Assembly: GCA_012799115.1 (NCBI GenBank)
Contig: JAAZLY010000250.1
Span: 1 to 16,836 of the forward strand
Direction of reading: 5' to 3'
Source: Bacillota bacterium
GTDB taxonomy: Bacteria > Bacillota > Limnochordia > Darwinibacteriales > Darwinibacteriaceae
DNA: 16,836 bases
Made by a program: the position numbers and the translations under genes. Of the stretch, positions 8,416 through 15,481 are shown one piece after another. The notes below the pieces were generated by a model. That model did not search any database. It had not been told where the DNA came from and worked only from the letters and a program-made list of their open reading frames with translations. Every line of letters begins with the position of its first letter. The first letter of the stretch is position 1.

Positions 8416-8442
8416 CATACTATGCGAACTGTGAAATGCGGT
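8416..8442 (-). promoter_or_regulatory. Possible sigma-K-like promoter for the SPOCS-like gene
   Basis: On the minus strand, AC (8442-8441), 16 nt, then CATAGTATG (8424-8416) is close to the mother-cell sigma-K pattern AC-N16/17-CATAnnnTA, missing only the last base. It would give a leader of about 17 nt containing the ribosome binding site. No sigma-A promoter is visible in this stretch. Short motifs like this occur by chance. Confidence 0.3.
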
Positions 8443-8510
8443 GCGTAGCTCACAAGAAAATGTCTGAATGTCCAGGCTCCTGCATACTTTAGTTGTGAGG
8501 AGGTGTCGCT

Positions 8511-9875
8511 TTGTTAATCAAAATCAAACATCCAAAATTCAGTAGTGTCGAGCTGCGCGATGGTTCTTTGGTAATCCACTCTATGCAGGGGAAGGCTAGG
8601 GTGTTACAGGAGAGTGTAGATGATTTCGCAGTTGTGGTTCATGGTGAAACGATCCACATCGTGGGCTTTGCGAACAAGGACTACGCTTGGTGCTTTCGAG
8701 GGTCGGATGAGTTTAGAAGTGAGCGAATTGAGCTTGGCCAAGTCTATCGGGGAGGCGGCCGTCTTGTTGGTGATGGTGCTGGTAACAGTCATCTTTTCTA
8801 CTTTGTGCAGCAGGCTGTGGGACATGGTGTCCAGTTGAGGCACCAAAGCTATGTAGGCAAGTGGAGTATTCCTCAAACCGTCTCCATCAATGTCTTCGCC
8901 GATCGTTCCAGTTACGCGGCGAGCTGGCATGACGATGGCTACTTGCACCTGGTCTATTGTGGGCATGCAGACCAGCAGTTACTCTATAGAGTCTTTGACC
9001 TGGAGCGCCGCCTTTGGAGTGGAGCTGTGGGGTTTTCTGAGGAACGATGCAGTTATCCCCAGTTCATTCACATTCCAGGACGCTTATACTTATTTTGGCA
9101 AGAAGACAGAAAAAAGAACACCCTACAGGTTCGGCATAAGGAGGGGGAGTGGTCTGCGGTTGTGCAAGTCTCCTCTGGAGAAGGCCATGCGTCTAGTGTG
9201 GGCTATTTTCTCAAAGATGGTACATGGAACGTCTATTGGGGCGAGGAAAGCAAGTTTTACGAGGCACCTTTTGACCAATGGAGTGACCGAAGGGCAGTCC
9301 CACGTGAGGACTACGATTACGAATGGGTCGTTGAAGGGAACCAGACGCTTGCTGTTTACGAACCTAGAATTGAGGTGCTTGAAGTAGAGGCTGAACTGGA
9401 ACCGCCAGAGCCCCAGCAGGAGGAGAGGGAGACTCTTGACACAGCGCCAACACCGACGCCAGCACCGACACCAGCACCGACACCAACACCGACACCGACA
9501 CCAACACCGACGTCAGCCCCTGAAGTGAAACAGAGGGACGATGCGGATCAGAGACTACAAGCCGCCTTTATGGAACAGGCTTTTCGGACTCTACAGGAAT
9601 GGGAGAAGGTCCGAGAGGAAGTCGTTCAATGGAAACAGAAGTTTAGGCTGCCAGAACCAGTCGATATGACACCTCTAGTAACCAGGATCGAACGCCTAGA
9701 ACGTCGTCTGCTTAGTCTCCAACAGACCCAGGAGGCGAAGGTGAAAGCATGGGAAGACAGTCTGAACCAGTTAGAGCAGGGATTAGCCAGGACCAGAATG
9801 CGCATTGGAGTACTTGAGGATGCAGAAAAAAACAAGCCCCTTCCCTTTTGGGCGAGGGTCCTTAGGAGGGGTTAG
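8511..9875 (+). CDS. Uncharacterised protein: beta-propeller-like domain, PT-repeat linker, coiled coil
   Basis: 454 aa of unrecognised function. Residues 1-285 contain repeated strand pairs with aromatic turns (DDFAVVVHGETIHIVGF, GNSHLFYFVQQ, DDGYLHLVYCGHADQQLLYRV, PGRLYLFWQED, DGTWNVYWGEE), each about 45-50 residues apart, the look of a sialidase-like beta-propeller. Residues 287-310 are acidic, 311-337 are a Pro-Thr/Ala linker from a hexanucleotide repeat, and about 345-440 are charged, heptad-like coiled coil. The C-terminus is basic and aromatic (PFWARVLRRG). There is no signal peptide, although such linkers are usual in exported proteins. The start is TTG 8511, 7 nt after GAGGAGG (8497-8503). 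The next gene, the selenoprotein candidate, starts 41 nt later, so the two probably form an operon. A spore-surface or mother-cell structural role is only a guess from the divergent SPOCS-like neighbour. Confidence 0.8.
   Translation: MLIKIKHPKFSSVELRDGSLVIHSMQGKARVLQESVDDFAVVVHGETIHIVGFANKDYAWCFRGSDEFRSERIELGQVYRGGGRLVGDGAGNSHLFYFVQQAVGHGVQLRHQSYVGKWSIPQTVSINVFADRSSYAASWHDDGYLHLVYCGHADQQLLYRVFDLERRLWSGAVGFSEERCSYPQFIHIPGRLYLFWQEDRKKNTLQVRHKEGEWSAVVQVSSGEGHASSVGYFLKDGTWNVYWGEESKFYEAPFDQWSDRRAVPREDYDYEWVVEGNQTLAVYEPRIEVLEVEAELEPPEPQQEERETLDTAPTPTPAPTPAPTPTPTPTPTPTSAPEVKQRDDADQRLQAAFMEQAFRTLQEWEKVREEVVQWKQKFRLPEPVDMTPLVTRIERLERRLLSLQQTQEAKVKAWEDSLNQLEQGLARTRMRIGVLEDAEKNKPLPFWARVLRRG
9448..9511 (+). 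repeat. Hexanucleotide (CACCGA/CACCAA-type) tandem repeat encoding the PT linker
   Basis: About ten imperfect 6-bp units of the CACCRA/CGCCAR type, coding for alternating Pro-Thr and Pro-Ala. Because the unit is a multiple of three, slippage would change linker length without breaking the frame. Confidence 0.85.
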
Positions 9876-9916
9876 CTCATATACTAGTCCAAAACCAGGA
9901 GACTGGAGGGCTAGAT

Positions 9917-10207
9917 GTGGAGATCATTGTCTATGGCAAAGGAAATTCCCCCCTCTCATCATGCGGGGGCTGAAGAAAGAACATGCCTCTGGGAGAGGCA
10001 GTATTATACTTGAAACGTGCAGTAAAAAGGAGCTTAGGCCCGAATCACAAGGTGCGTCTTCTCGATGTGAGAAGTCGGGAAGCGAAGGACCACTGGAAAA
10101 AGGAAGGTCCCTTACCCCTTGTGATCATCGATGGCGAGATTGCTTTTCGAGGGGAGCTCTCGATACCCCAAGTTGTGAAGGAGCTGAGTCGTAGAAGCCA
10201 AGTGTAG
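9917..10207 (+). CDS. Candidate selenoprotein: small thioredoxin-fold oxidoreductase with CxxU motif (TGA at 9971-9973 read as Sec)
   Basis: The frame starts at GTG 9917, 6 nt after GGAGGG (9905-9910). It runs 18 codons to TGA (9971-9973) and continues in the same frame to TAG at 10205-10207. Read through, it is 96 aa: strand EIIVYGKG (2-9), Cys16-Gly-Gly-Sec19, helix 24-40, strand KVRLLDV (45-51), helix 53-62, Leu-Pro67 followed by strand LVIIDGE, strand IAFRG, helix 83-92. This is the beta-alpha-beta...cis-Pro-beta-beta-alpha order of thioredoxin/glutaredoxin folds, with the TGA exactly where the second redox cysteine belongs. The internal ATG at 9983 has no ribosome binding site and would give a 74-aa fragment without the first strand and active site. 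A SECIS-like hairpin follows the TGA. The alternative is a nonsense mutation. The exact family is not recognised; there is faint likeness to YuzD-type small disulfide oxidoreductases. Confidence 0.7.
9971..10000 (+). promoter_or_regulatory. Putative bacterial SECIS element (TGA plus hairpin)
   Basis: After TGA (9971-9973) come 10 nt, then a perfect 7-bp stem TGCCTCT (9984-9990) / AGAGGCA (9994-10000) with loop GGG (9991-9993). The loop starts 18 nt after the TGA. Known bacterial SECIS elements are short hairpins directly downstream of the UGA with a G at the start of the apical loop at about this distance, recognised by SelB. Confidence 0.65.
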
Positions 10208-10230
10208 TAGGATAGTCCCAGAATTTGCAT

Positions 10231-10260
10231 TTCAAGTTGATTGTCCAATCCTGTTATAAT
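10231..10260 (+). promoter_or_regulatory. Extended -10 promoter for the CAP-domain gene, with imperfect palindrome in the spacer
   Basis: TATAAT (10255-10260) is preceded by TGT (10252-10254), a full extended -10 element. The best -35 is weak, TTCAAG (10231-10236) at 18 nt. GATTG-TC-CAATC (10239-10250) lies between the boxes and could be an operator. This separates the CAP gene from the upstream operon. Confidence 0.6.
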
Positions 10261-10300
10261 AGGACACGATATACTACTAAATATCTAGGAGGAAATCAGC

Positions 10301-10963
10301 TTGAAGCGCATTCTGTTGTTTGTCCTGGTCTGTGTTCTGTTTGTGGCACCACTAGCTGAAGCTTCGTGGGGATGGTGGGCACCAGTCCAACCCAATATAC
10401 AACCACCATCCTGGAACCAGCCGAGCTGGCCAAGTCCGAACCCGAAGCCGAACCCACAACCAACTCCACAACCAAATCCACAGCCCAATCCTACGCCAAA
10501 TCCAACGCCAAATCCTGGCAGTCCAATATTACCGGCGCAGCCTAGTAATCCCGGAACTAAGGTGCCATTGCCTAGTTCATCGCTGACAAGTGATGAGCAG
10601 ACTCTGATCAACCAGGTGAATCAGGAGAGAACCAAAAACGGCTTGCAGGCACTTAAGATCGATTACAGCCTAGTCTCTCTGGCCAAGCAAAAGAGTCATG
10701 ATATGGCAGTCAACAACTACTTTTCCCATGTGTCGCCAACCCTAGGCACCGTTTACACAATGCTAGATAGGGCTGGAGTGAGCTACTCCCGGGCGGGCGA
10801 GAATATAGCCCGTACAGGCAGCGTTGCTAGAGCACACCCCTTGTTCATGAATAGTGCGGGTCATCGCGCTAACATCCTACATTCCGGTTATACACATATC
10901 GGTGTAGGGATCGTCAAACAGGGGACAAGCTATCATGTGACACAGATTTTCATCAAGAAATAA
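10301..10963 (+). CDS. Secreted CAP/SCP-domain protein (YkwD-like)
   Basis: 220 aa, exported. Residues 1-21 are a signal peptide (KR, hydrophobic core, cleavage probably after AEA). Residues 30-90 are a Pro-Asn-rich linker built of PNP/PQP/PTP repeats. The CAP domain spans about 98-218, starting DEQTLINQVNQERTKNGLQAL. Its conserved sites are His143 in YFSHVSP, Glu167 in AGENIA, and His188 in GHRANILH, with GYTHIGVGIV and the final strand YHVTQIFIK. This is the YkwD-type bacterial CAP family, found in many sporulating Bacillota and often spore- or wall-associated; its biochemical activity is unsettled. The start is TTG 10301, 8 nt after AGGAGG (10287-10292). It has its own promoter and a strong terminator. 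Confidence 0.92.
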   Translation: MKRILLFVLVCVLFVAPLAEASWGWWAPVQPNIQPPSWNQPSWPSPNPKPNPQPTPQPNPQPNPTPNPTPNPGSPILPAQPSNPGTKVPLPSSSLTSDEQTLINQVNQERTKNGLQALKIDYSLVSLAKQKSHDMAVNNYFSHVSPTLGTVYTMLDRAGVSYSRAGENIARTGSVARAHPLFMNSAGHRANILHSGYTHIGVGIVKQGTSYHVTQIFIKK

Positions 10964-10969
10964 CCTTCG

Positions 10970-10993
10970 AGACCCCGTGCAGGGGTCTTTTTT
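10970..10993 (+). terminator. Rho-independent terminator after the CAP gene
   Basis: A 7-bp stem AGACCCC (10970-10976) / GGGGTCT (10982-10988) with a 5-nt loop (GTGCA), followed by a run of T to 10993. It starts 6 nt after the TAA and touches the stop codon of the converging DUF445 gene. Confidence 0.9.
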
Positions 10994-11585
10994 ACAATAC
11001 GGCGACTAGTGCTACTTGGACCAAGCCAATTATGAAGCCCAAAATCGCTCCAAAGAACTCGATGTAGCGCAGTTCGTTCTTGGTCACCTTTAACACCAAT
11101 TTCTCAAGATGGATGAGGTCGAAGGAGTTGATCTTGTCTTCTACAAGCTTGCCAAGTAGCCTTTTGCTTTGCAGATCATGACTAAGACTATGGCCGAGCT
11201 GATCGAAGAGACTCTCGATCTCGGAGTCCAATAGGTCTCTCAGGTGGTATCGAATCTTATCTTCGGCCTGCTCCATAATGAAACGAGGCAAGAATCGTTG
11301 AATCTTGGCCGTTAGATTATCTGTAATAAGTTCCGCTACCTGTGCCCTGGTATCCTCAGTATTTACTGCAGCAATGAGATCGTCGACGGGCAGGATGTCG
11401 TCTTCGAGCACCTCGCCAATGCTCTGGGCAATGTCCCCCTTACGCCTGGGAAGAACACCCAAGAGCTCAAGGCCAAGGATGCGTATTGGTTCCCGAGGCC
11501 AGAAGAGCATTCGAATGGCAATCACATTCGTGCCCCAACCAATGATGGCAGCTACAATCGGTAGCGATATTAATTCCCATCTCAT
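10992..11585 (-). CDS. DUF445 family membrane protein
   Basis: 197 aa from ATG 11585, which follows GAGGGGG at about 7 nt; a longer frame upstream lacks a ribosome binding site. Residues 6-26 are a membrane segment reading PIVAAIIGWGTNVIAIRMLFWPRE, the typical DUF445 opening. GVLPRRKGDIAQSIG, another family hallmark, follows. The middle (about 60-160) is a long amphipathic helical region, and the end (about 176-197) is a second membrane segment. DUF445 proteins (YheB-like) are about 200-400 aa; this is a short form with two anchors. Function in the family is unknown, although some are linked to spore or envelope integrity. Transcribed divergently from the DUF58 operon. Confidence 0.88.
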   Translation of the reverse strand: MRWELISLPIVAAIIGWGTNVIAIRMLFWPREPIRILGLELLGVLPRRKGDIAQSIGEVLEDDILPVDDLIAAVNTEDTRAQVAELITDNLTAKIQRFLPRFIMEQAEDKIRYHLRDLLDSEIESLFDQLGHSLSHDLQSKRLLGKLVEDKINSFDLIHLEKLVLKVTKNELRYIEFFGAILGFIIGLVQVALVAVL

Positions 11586-11622
11586 AGATATCCCCCTCAT
11601 TTTGTTTCGTGAGGCTGTCCTC

Positions 11623-11650
11623 AGTATACCTAACTCACCTTGAAAATCAA
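11623..11650 (-). promoter_or_regulatory. sigma-A-type promoter for the DUF445 gene
   Basis: On the minus strand, TTGATT (11650-11645), 16 nt, TATACT (11628-11623). Transcription would start about 30 nt before ATG 11585. Confidence 0.55.
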
Positions 11651-11701
11651 CAGGATTTGCCACATCAGGCTCGAAGAGTATGATGCAAGGGGGGGATCCA
11701 T

Positions 11702-12901
11702 TTGGTGCAGTGGAAGGTTTTGACAGTGTTGACTATCGCCGTCGCCCTTTTGTGGGGGACGCGCCCCGCCTATTCTCTCGCATACATCTGTCTCTTTCTC
11801 TTCTTTATCCTTCCATTTTGGCAGAAGAAGGCGGCCGTGAACTTGCAGGTAAGCCGTCTTCCTGAAGACTATTACCTGTTCCCAGGGGACTCCCGCGCCC
11901 TTGGACTGCAGGTCGCAAACCCAACCTTTTTTCCCTTTGCCTGGATCTCGATATTTGATCGTATCCCCGCGGCTCTTCGCACTGGAAGTCACCCCCAAAG
12001 AAGTGTCTTTTCCCTTGCACCCCACGCCACACACAAGCTCCATTTTCAAATCACGGCCAGAGAACGGGGTGTCTATCGCCTAGGAGCACTTGATGTCTCA
12101 GTAGGCGACTTCTTTGGTGTTCGAACGCAGAGTTTTAGGGTGGACGAAGGCAAGACCGTAGTTGTCTTTCCCGAGATATTTCAACTGACAGAACTGACTC
12201 TGCCGGCCCGTCTCTCTATTGGTAGTTTCAAGGCGCTCCAGCGTATCAACCCCGACCCTACACGGCTCGCAGGCTTACGTCAGTACCAAGAAGGAGATCA
12301 GCTGCGTACTATTCACTGGCCTGCCACTGCCCGGACACAGACCTTGCAGGTTAAGCAGTTTGACCATACCGTAACGGCCACCTGTGTGCTGTTTCTTGAT
12401 CTCTATAAAGAATCCTACGAGGTTTCTACGTTTCACGCAACCACCGAGCTGGCCATAGCTACGGTCGCTTCGCTAGCCGCTCACTTAATTCAGAGGGGAG
12501 AAGCCTGTGGGTTTGTCTCGAATGCTGCCCTCATGGAGTACTTGCCAGAGGAGGTGGCTCCATCGCAAATCCACGGGACAGTTCATGTCTCTCCCCGCCA
12601 GGGTATGACCCAGCTGACGCAGATCTTAACGATTCTGGCCGCTGTGAAAACCCAGGAAGAGCAGGAGTTCCTCGGCCTATTGAGGGAAAGCACACTTAAC
12701 CTTGCTAGTGCCACGATCCTCCTATGGGTAGTGGCTCAGGACACACCAGAGATTATAGAAGAGGCATGGAAGCTAGCGAGAAGGGGCTGTCAAATCCAGA
12801 TCTTTGTTGTGGATGAAGTGTTGCATCGAGATCTTCTACACCGTCCTTATGGATCGGCTCTACAAGTGTTCTCTGTTTCGCGCGGAGGTGGGATCGTATG
12901 A
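11702..12901 (+). CDS. DUF58 domain protein (MoxR-associated)
   Basis: 399 aa, first gene of the DUF58-DUF4129-MoxR unit. Two membrane segments open the protein (about 5-21 and 24-41), followed by a beta-rich domain (45-150) of the kind that precedes DUF58. The DUF58 core is marked by LAGLRQYQEGDQLRTIHWPATARTQTLQV (about 199-227), with the conserved GD and W/ART residues. A von Willebrand A-like fold follows (LFLDLYKES). DUF58 proteins act with MoxR AAA+ ATPases, probably in chaperone-like or envelope processes. The start is TTG 11702, 6 nt after a G-run ribosome binding site (11688-11695); GTG 11705 is an alternative. The stop overlaps the next start by four bases (ATGA). Confidence 0.9.
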   Translation: MVQWKVLTVLTIAVALLWGTRPAYSLAYICLFLFFILPFWQKKAAVNLQVSRLPEDYYLFPGDSRALGLQVANPTFFPFAWISIFDRIPAALRTGSHPQRSVFSLAPHATHKLHFQITARERGVYRLGALDVSVGDFFGVRTQSFRVDEGKTVVVFPEIFQLTELTLPARLSIGSFKALQRINPDPTRLAGLRQYQEGDQLRTIHWPATARTQTLQVKQFDHTVTATCVLFLDLYKESYEVSTFHATTELAIATVASLAAHLIQRGEACGFVSNAALMEYLPEEVAPSQIHGTVHVSPRQGMTQLTQILTILAAVKTQEEQEFLGLLRESTLNLASATILLWVVAQDTPEIIEEAWKLARRGCQIQIFVVDEVLHRDLLHRPYGSALQVFSVSRGGGIV

Positions 12902-14370
12902 AAACCAAAGGTCTATTGCCTGCCTTAGCCGCCCTATTCAGCTTGGCCATCGTGTCCATTCTTGGCCGGTACATAGTCTTACTTTTCCCCGGCTTGGATG
13001 TTCCATTCTGGCTTGGTTTCATCATGTTTTTCGCTGCCCTCGAAAGCGCCTATTTTAGTGCCTATTATTTAAGCCCGCGTACGCCATTTCTGGTTCGACT
13101 CTTCGAGTTAGTCTTGTGGCTGGGACCATTGTACTTTCTTGCCGGTCGTGCCCTTGATGTGTTCGCTACCTATAGTGCATTTGTCCTTTGCACTTGGCTG
13201 ATGGCCAGAGGCTATGGTTCGCAACTTGCTTACATGGAACGAGTGGCCGATTACCTCGGAGACCAAGGAGCTTCTACCGTGACCTGGGAGTATGAATCAT
13301 TGGAGAGCGGGGATGCAACTAAGGGATCGATCTTATATTTTTGGCAGCGTTTGTTAGTGTTTGGAGCCCTTATCGCCCTGTTGGCCATCACTTGCAGGTC
13401 TACTGGGGTGAGAGTCATGGGGGGAGAGTTGGCTTTTCTCCGGGCGATGGGTACCATAGCGGTGGTTAGTGGGTTAGCCTTGCAGGCGTGTGCCTATCTC
13501 TTTCGTCTGCAAATTCTCTGGAACCACGCTAAAGCGGATGTAAATCCGGTCCTCGGGCAGATTTGGGTTCGTACTCTTCTAACCTTGTTACTCTGCACGA
13601 TGCTTGTTGTGAATGTGGCGCCTGTTGACTACTGGCCGTTGACTGCTGCAAGGATTGCCGAGATCATGCGCGGTTTTGTGTTTCATAGCCCGGATCCGCT
13701 AATTGAAATGGAGAGCTCTGGAGGGAATAGCCAGCAGGAGATGGAGGTTCTAGCGTTTTCCGAGGAAATAGCCACAGGTCCCTGGGGTATCATACTTGCG
13801 GCTACCATCTTTGCCATAATGATTGTCGTAGGGCTACTATTCTTAGGGATTATTGGCTTTATCATCACTCAGATCCTCGGAGCCGAAATCGAACGACTCA
13901 AGGGCTTACCGCGATTAGCTGTGCAAATCTATCGGGGGATGCAAAGTGCTTTTGGACAGCTTCTTCATGGCGCCAGGAAGATCAGGAGTTATCTGCAGGT
14001 ATCCAGCCAGAGGCAGAGACCTTCCTTGCCGGGAGACGACCTATCCAGAAACCCCACTCACAAGAGAAGGCCTCTACTGAAGAATGTCCGAGCTATGTTT
14101 CGCCAGATAGCCAAAGAAGCGGGGCGGAGGGGGCTGTACTACAGGCCTAGCTTAACGGTGTGGGAGTATGGAGAAATCCTACATGACAAACTGCCTCAAG
14201 GGAAGGAAGCGGTGGGAGAGTTTTTCTCTGGTTATCAAGAGGTGCGCTACAGCGATCACAACGTCACTAACTCAGAAGAACAGCGTCTTCTGGAGGTTGG
14301 TGCTGAAATCATAGAAAACATCGAGAACTTGAAGGGAGAAGGATCAGATGCCACAGTCAACGACAAGTGA
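12898..14370 (+). CDS. Multi-pass membrane protein with C-terminal DUF4129-like domain
   Basis: 490 aa. About eight hydrophobic segments lie near 8-30, 35-55, 66-86, 88-105, 148-168, 178-203, 224-243 and 297-330. After these comes a basic linker (about 365-395), then a soluble domain reading VRAMFRQIAKEAGRRGLYYRPSLTVWEY (about 395-422) and continuing to YQEVRYSD (about 450). This matches the DUF4129 pattern in which a helix is followed by a TP/TVxEY motif and a terminal YxxxRYS. DUF4129 is usually fused or adjacent to TgpA-type transglutaminase proteins in MoxR-DUF58 operons; here there is no transglutaminase domain. The ATG overlaps the DUF58 stop, and the 3' end overlaps the MoxR start by 23 nt, so all three are probably co-translated. 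Confidence 0.75.
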   Translation: MKTKGLLPALAALFSLAIVSILGRYIVLLFPGLDVPFWLGFIMFFAALESAYFSAYYLSPRTPFLVRLFELVLWLGPLYFLAGRALDVFATYSAFVLCTWLMARGYGSQLAYMERVADYLGDQGASTVTWEYESLESGDATKGSILYFWQRLLVFGALIALLAITCRSTGVRVMGGELAFLRAMGTIAVVSGLALQACAYLFRLQILWNHAKADVNPVLGQIWVRTLLTLLLCTMLVVNVAPVDYWPLTAARIAEIMRGFVFHSPDPLIEMESSGGNSQQEMEVLAFSEEIATGPWGIILAATIFAIMIVVGLLFLGIIGFIITQILGAEIERLKGLPRLAVQIYRGMQSAFGQLLHGARKIRSYLQVSSQRQRPSLPGDDLSRNPTHKRRPLLKNVRAMFRQIAKEAGRRGLYYRPSLTVWEYGEILHDKLPQGKEAVGEFFSGYQEVRYSDHNVTNSEEQRLLEVGAEIIENIENLKGEGSDATVNDK

Positions 14371-15310
14371 TGTTGCGAAGTTTGGCCAGAGGGTCACAGC
14401 CAATATCGCCAAGGTCATGGTGGGAAAGGAGTCCACTAAGAAGCTACTTCTAGTGGCCTTATTAAGTGAAGGGCATGTCCTTTTGGAGGATGTTCCCGGG
14501 GTAGGAAAGACGATGTTAGCCCGGTGTCTAGCCGCATCGTTTGGAGGCAGCTTCAGTCGCATACAATGCACACCTGACCTGTTACCCACGGACATTACTG
14601 GCCTATCGGTCTTCAACCAAAAAGAAGAGGATTTTGTCTTCCGACCAGGACCAATCATGGCACAGATAGTCCTGGTAGACGAGATCAATCGGGCGACACC
14701 ACGCACTCAATCCAGCCTCTTGGAGGCCATGGGCGAAGGGCAGGTTACAGTTGATGGCACTACCCACAAGCTCTCCCGGCCCTTTATGGTTGTAGCGACT
14801 CAAAACCCTGTCGAGTTTGATGGAACGTTTCCTTTGCCAGAAGCCCAGTTGGATAGGTTTTTCTTAATGCTCCAACTAGGCTATCCGACAGTGGCTGAAG
14901 AGAACGAGATTTTGCTTCGGATGCAAGGGGATCATCCCATTACTGCTTTGGGTCCGGTGACTGAACCTAGTGAGGTGGTCAAGCTGCAGCAGGTGGTCAG
15001 GGAGGTTTTTGTGGAAGAATCGGTGCGTGATTATGCAGTACGCATTGTTCAGCAAACCAGGCAACAAGCTCAGGTCCAACTGGGAGCGTCGCCTAGGGGC
15101 AGTCTAGCTCTCATTCGGGCAGCTCAAGCCCTAGCTGCCCTGGACAATCGGAGCTATGTTACGCCCGATGATGTGAAAGCTATGGCCATACCAGTCTTGG
15201 CCCATCGCCTCGTGTTGAAGGCGGATAGTGCCCTGCGGGGTATCACCGGAAGGAGTATTCTGGGAGATGTTCTACATCAAGTTGCGGTAGGGGCTGAGAA
15301 CGAGGTCTAG
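14348..15310 (+). CDS. MoxR family AAA+ ATPase
   Basis: 320 aa cytoplasmic ATPase. Walker A is DVPGVGKTML (Lys54-Thr55), Walker B is IVLVDEINR (Asp111-Glu112), and sensor 1 lies in ATQNP (Asn153). The MoxR-specific blocks QSSLLEAMGEGQVTVDG and FPLPEAQLDRF are present, and the lid domain has GASPRGSLALIRAAQALA (sensor 2 region). MoxR proteins act as chaperone-like remodelers with DUF58/VWA partners, and both neighbours fit. The ATG 14348 follows AGAAGGA at about 5 nt and lies inside the end of the DUF4129 gene. MoxR is most often first in such operons; here it is last. No terminator is visible after it. Confidence 0.95.
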   Translation: MPQSTTSDVAKFGQRVTANIAKVMVGKESTKKLLLVALLSEGHVLLEDVPGVGKTMLARCLAASFGGSFSRIQCTPDLLPTDITGLSVFNQKEEDFVFRPGPIMAQIVLVDEINRATPRTQSSLLEAMGEGQVTVDGTTHKLSRPFMVVATQNPVEFDGTFPLPEAQLDRFFLMLQLGYPTVAEENEILLRMQGDHPITALGPVTEPSEVVKLQQVVREVFVEESVRDYAVRIVQQTRQQAQVQLGASPRGSLALIRAAQALAALDNRSYVTPDDVKAMAIPVLAHRLVLKADSALRGITGRSILGDVLHQVAVGAENEV

Positions 15311-15347
15311 CCCATGTCCCGGACAACTAGGTTTATTTCGTCATACG

Positions 15348-15373
15348 TGGTATAATGTGAAAGATTGCGCAAT
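15348..15373 (+). promoter_or_regulatory. Extended -10 promoter with palindrome at the start site, ahead of the BadF-like gene
   Basis: TGG-TATAAT (15348-15356) is an extended -10 element; no good -35 is seen. ATTGCGCAAT (15364-15373), a perfect 10-bp palindrome, lies at about +1 to +10 and could be a repressor site. An AAAGGAGG (15381-15388) follows with no ATG, GTG or TTG start at a usable distance. Confidence 0.45.
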
Positions 15374-15481
15374 TCGGCATAAAGGAGGGAAAGCTACGAG
15401 TAGTCTGTGTTTAGCCTTGAATAGACAGAATTTTAATGATAGTTGATCTGTGGTCAAACACGGATACTCAAGCTGCTACAC

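Noticed and set aside
8466..8491. Possible sigma-G or sigma-K promoter (GAATG / CATACTTTA) for the propeller gene
   Set aside because: The spacing between GAATG and CATACTT is only 12 nt, no AC element suits sigma-K, and transcription would begin inside the ribosome binding site.
9805..10194. 129-aa ORF in another frame across the end of the propeller gene and the selenoprotein candidate
   Set aside because: It overlaps two better-supported genes, shows no domain pattern and has no ribosome binding site.
9983..10207. A separate 74-aa ORF starting at ATG 9983
   Set aside because: It has no ribosome binding site and lacks the first strand and redox motif of its own fold; the same frame extends upstream through the TGA to a GTG with an ideal site.
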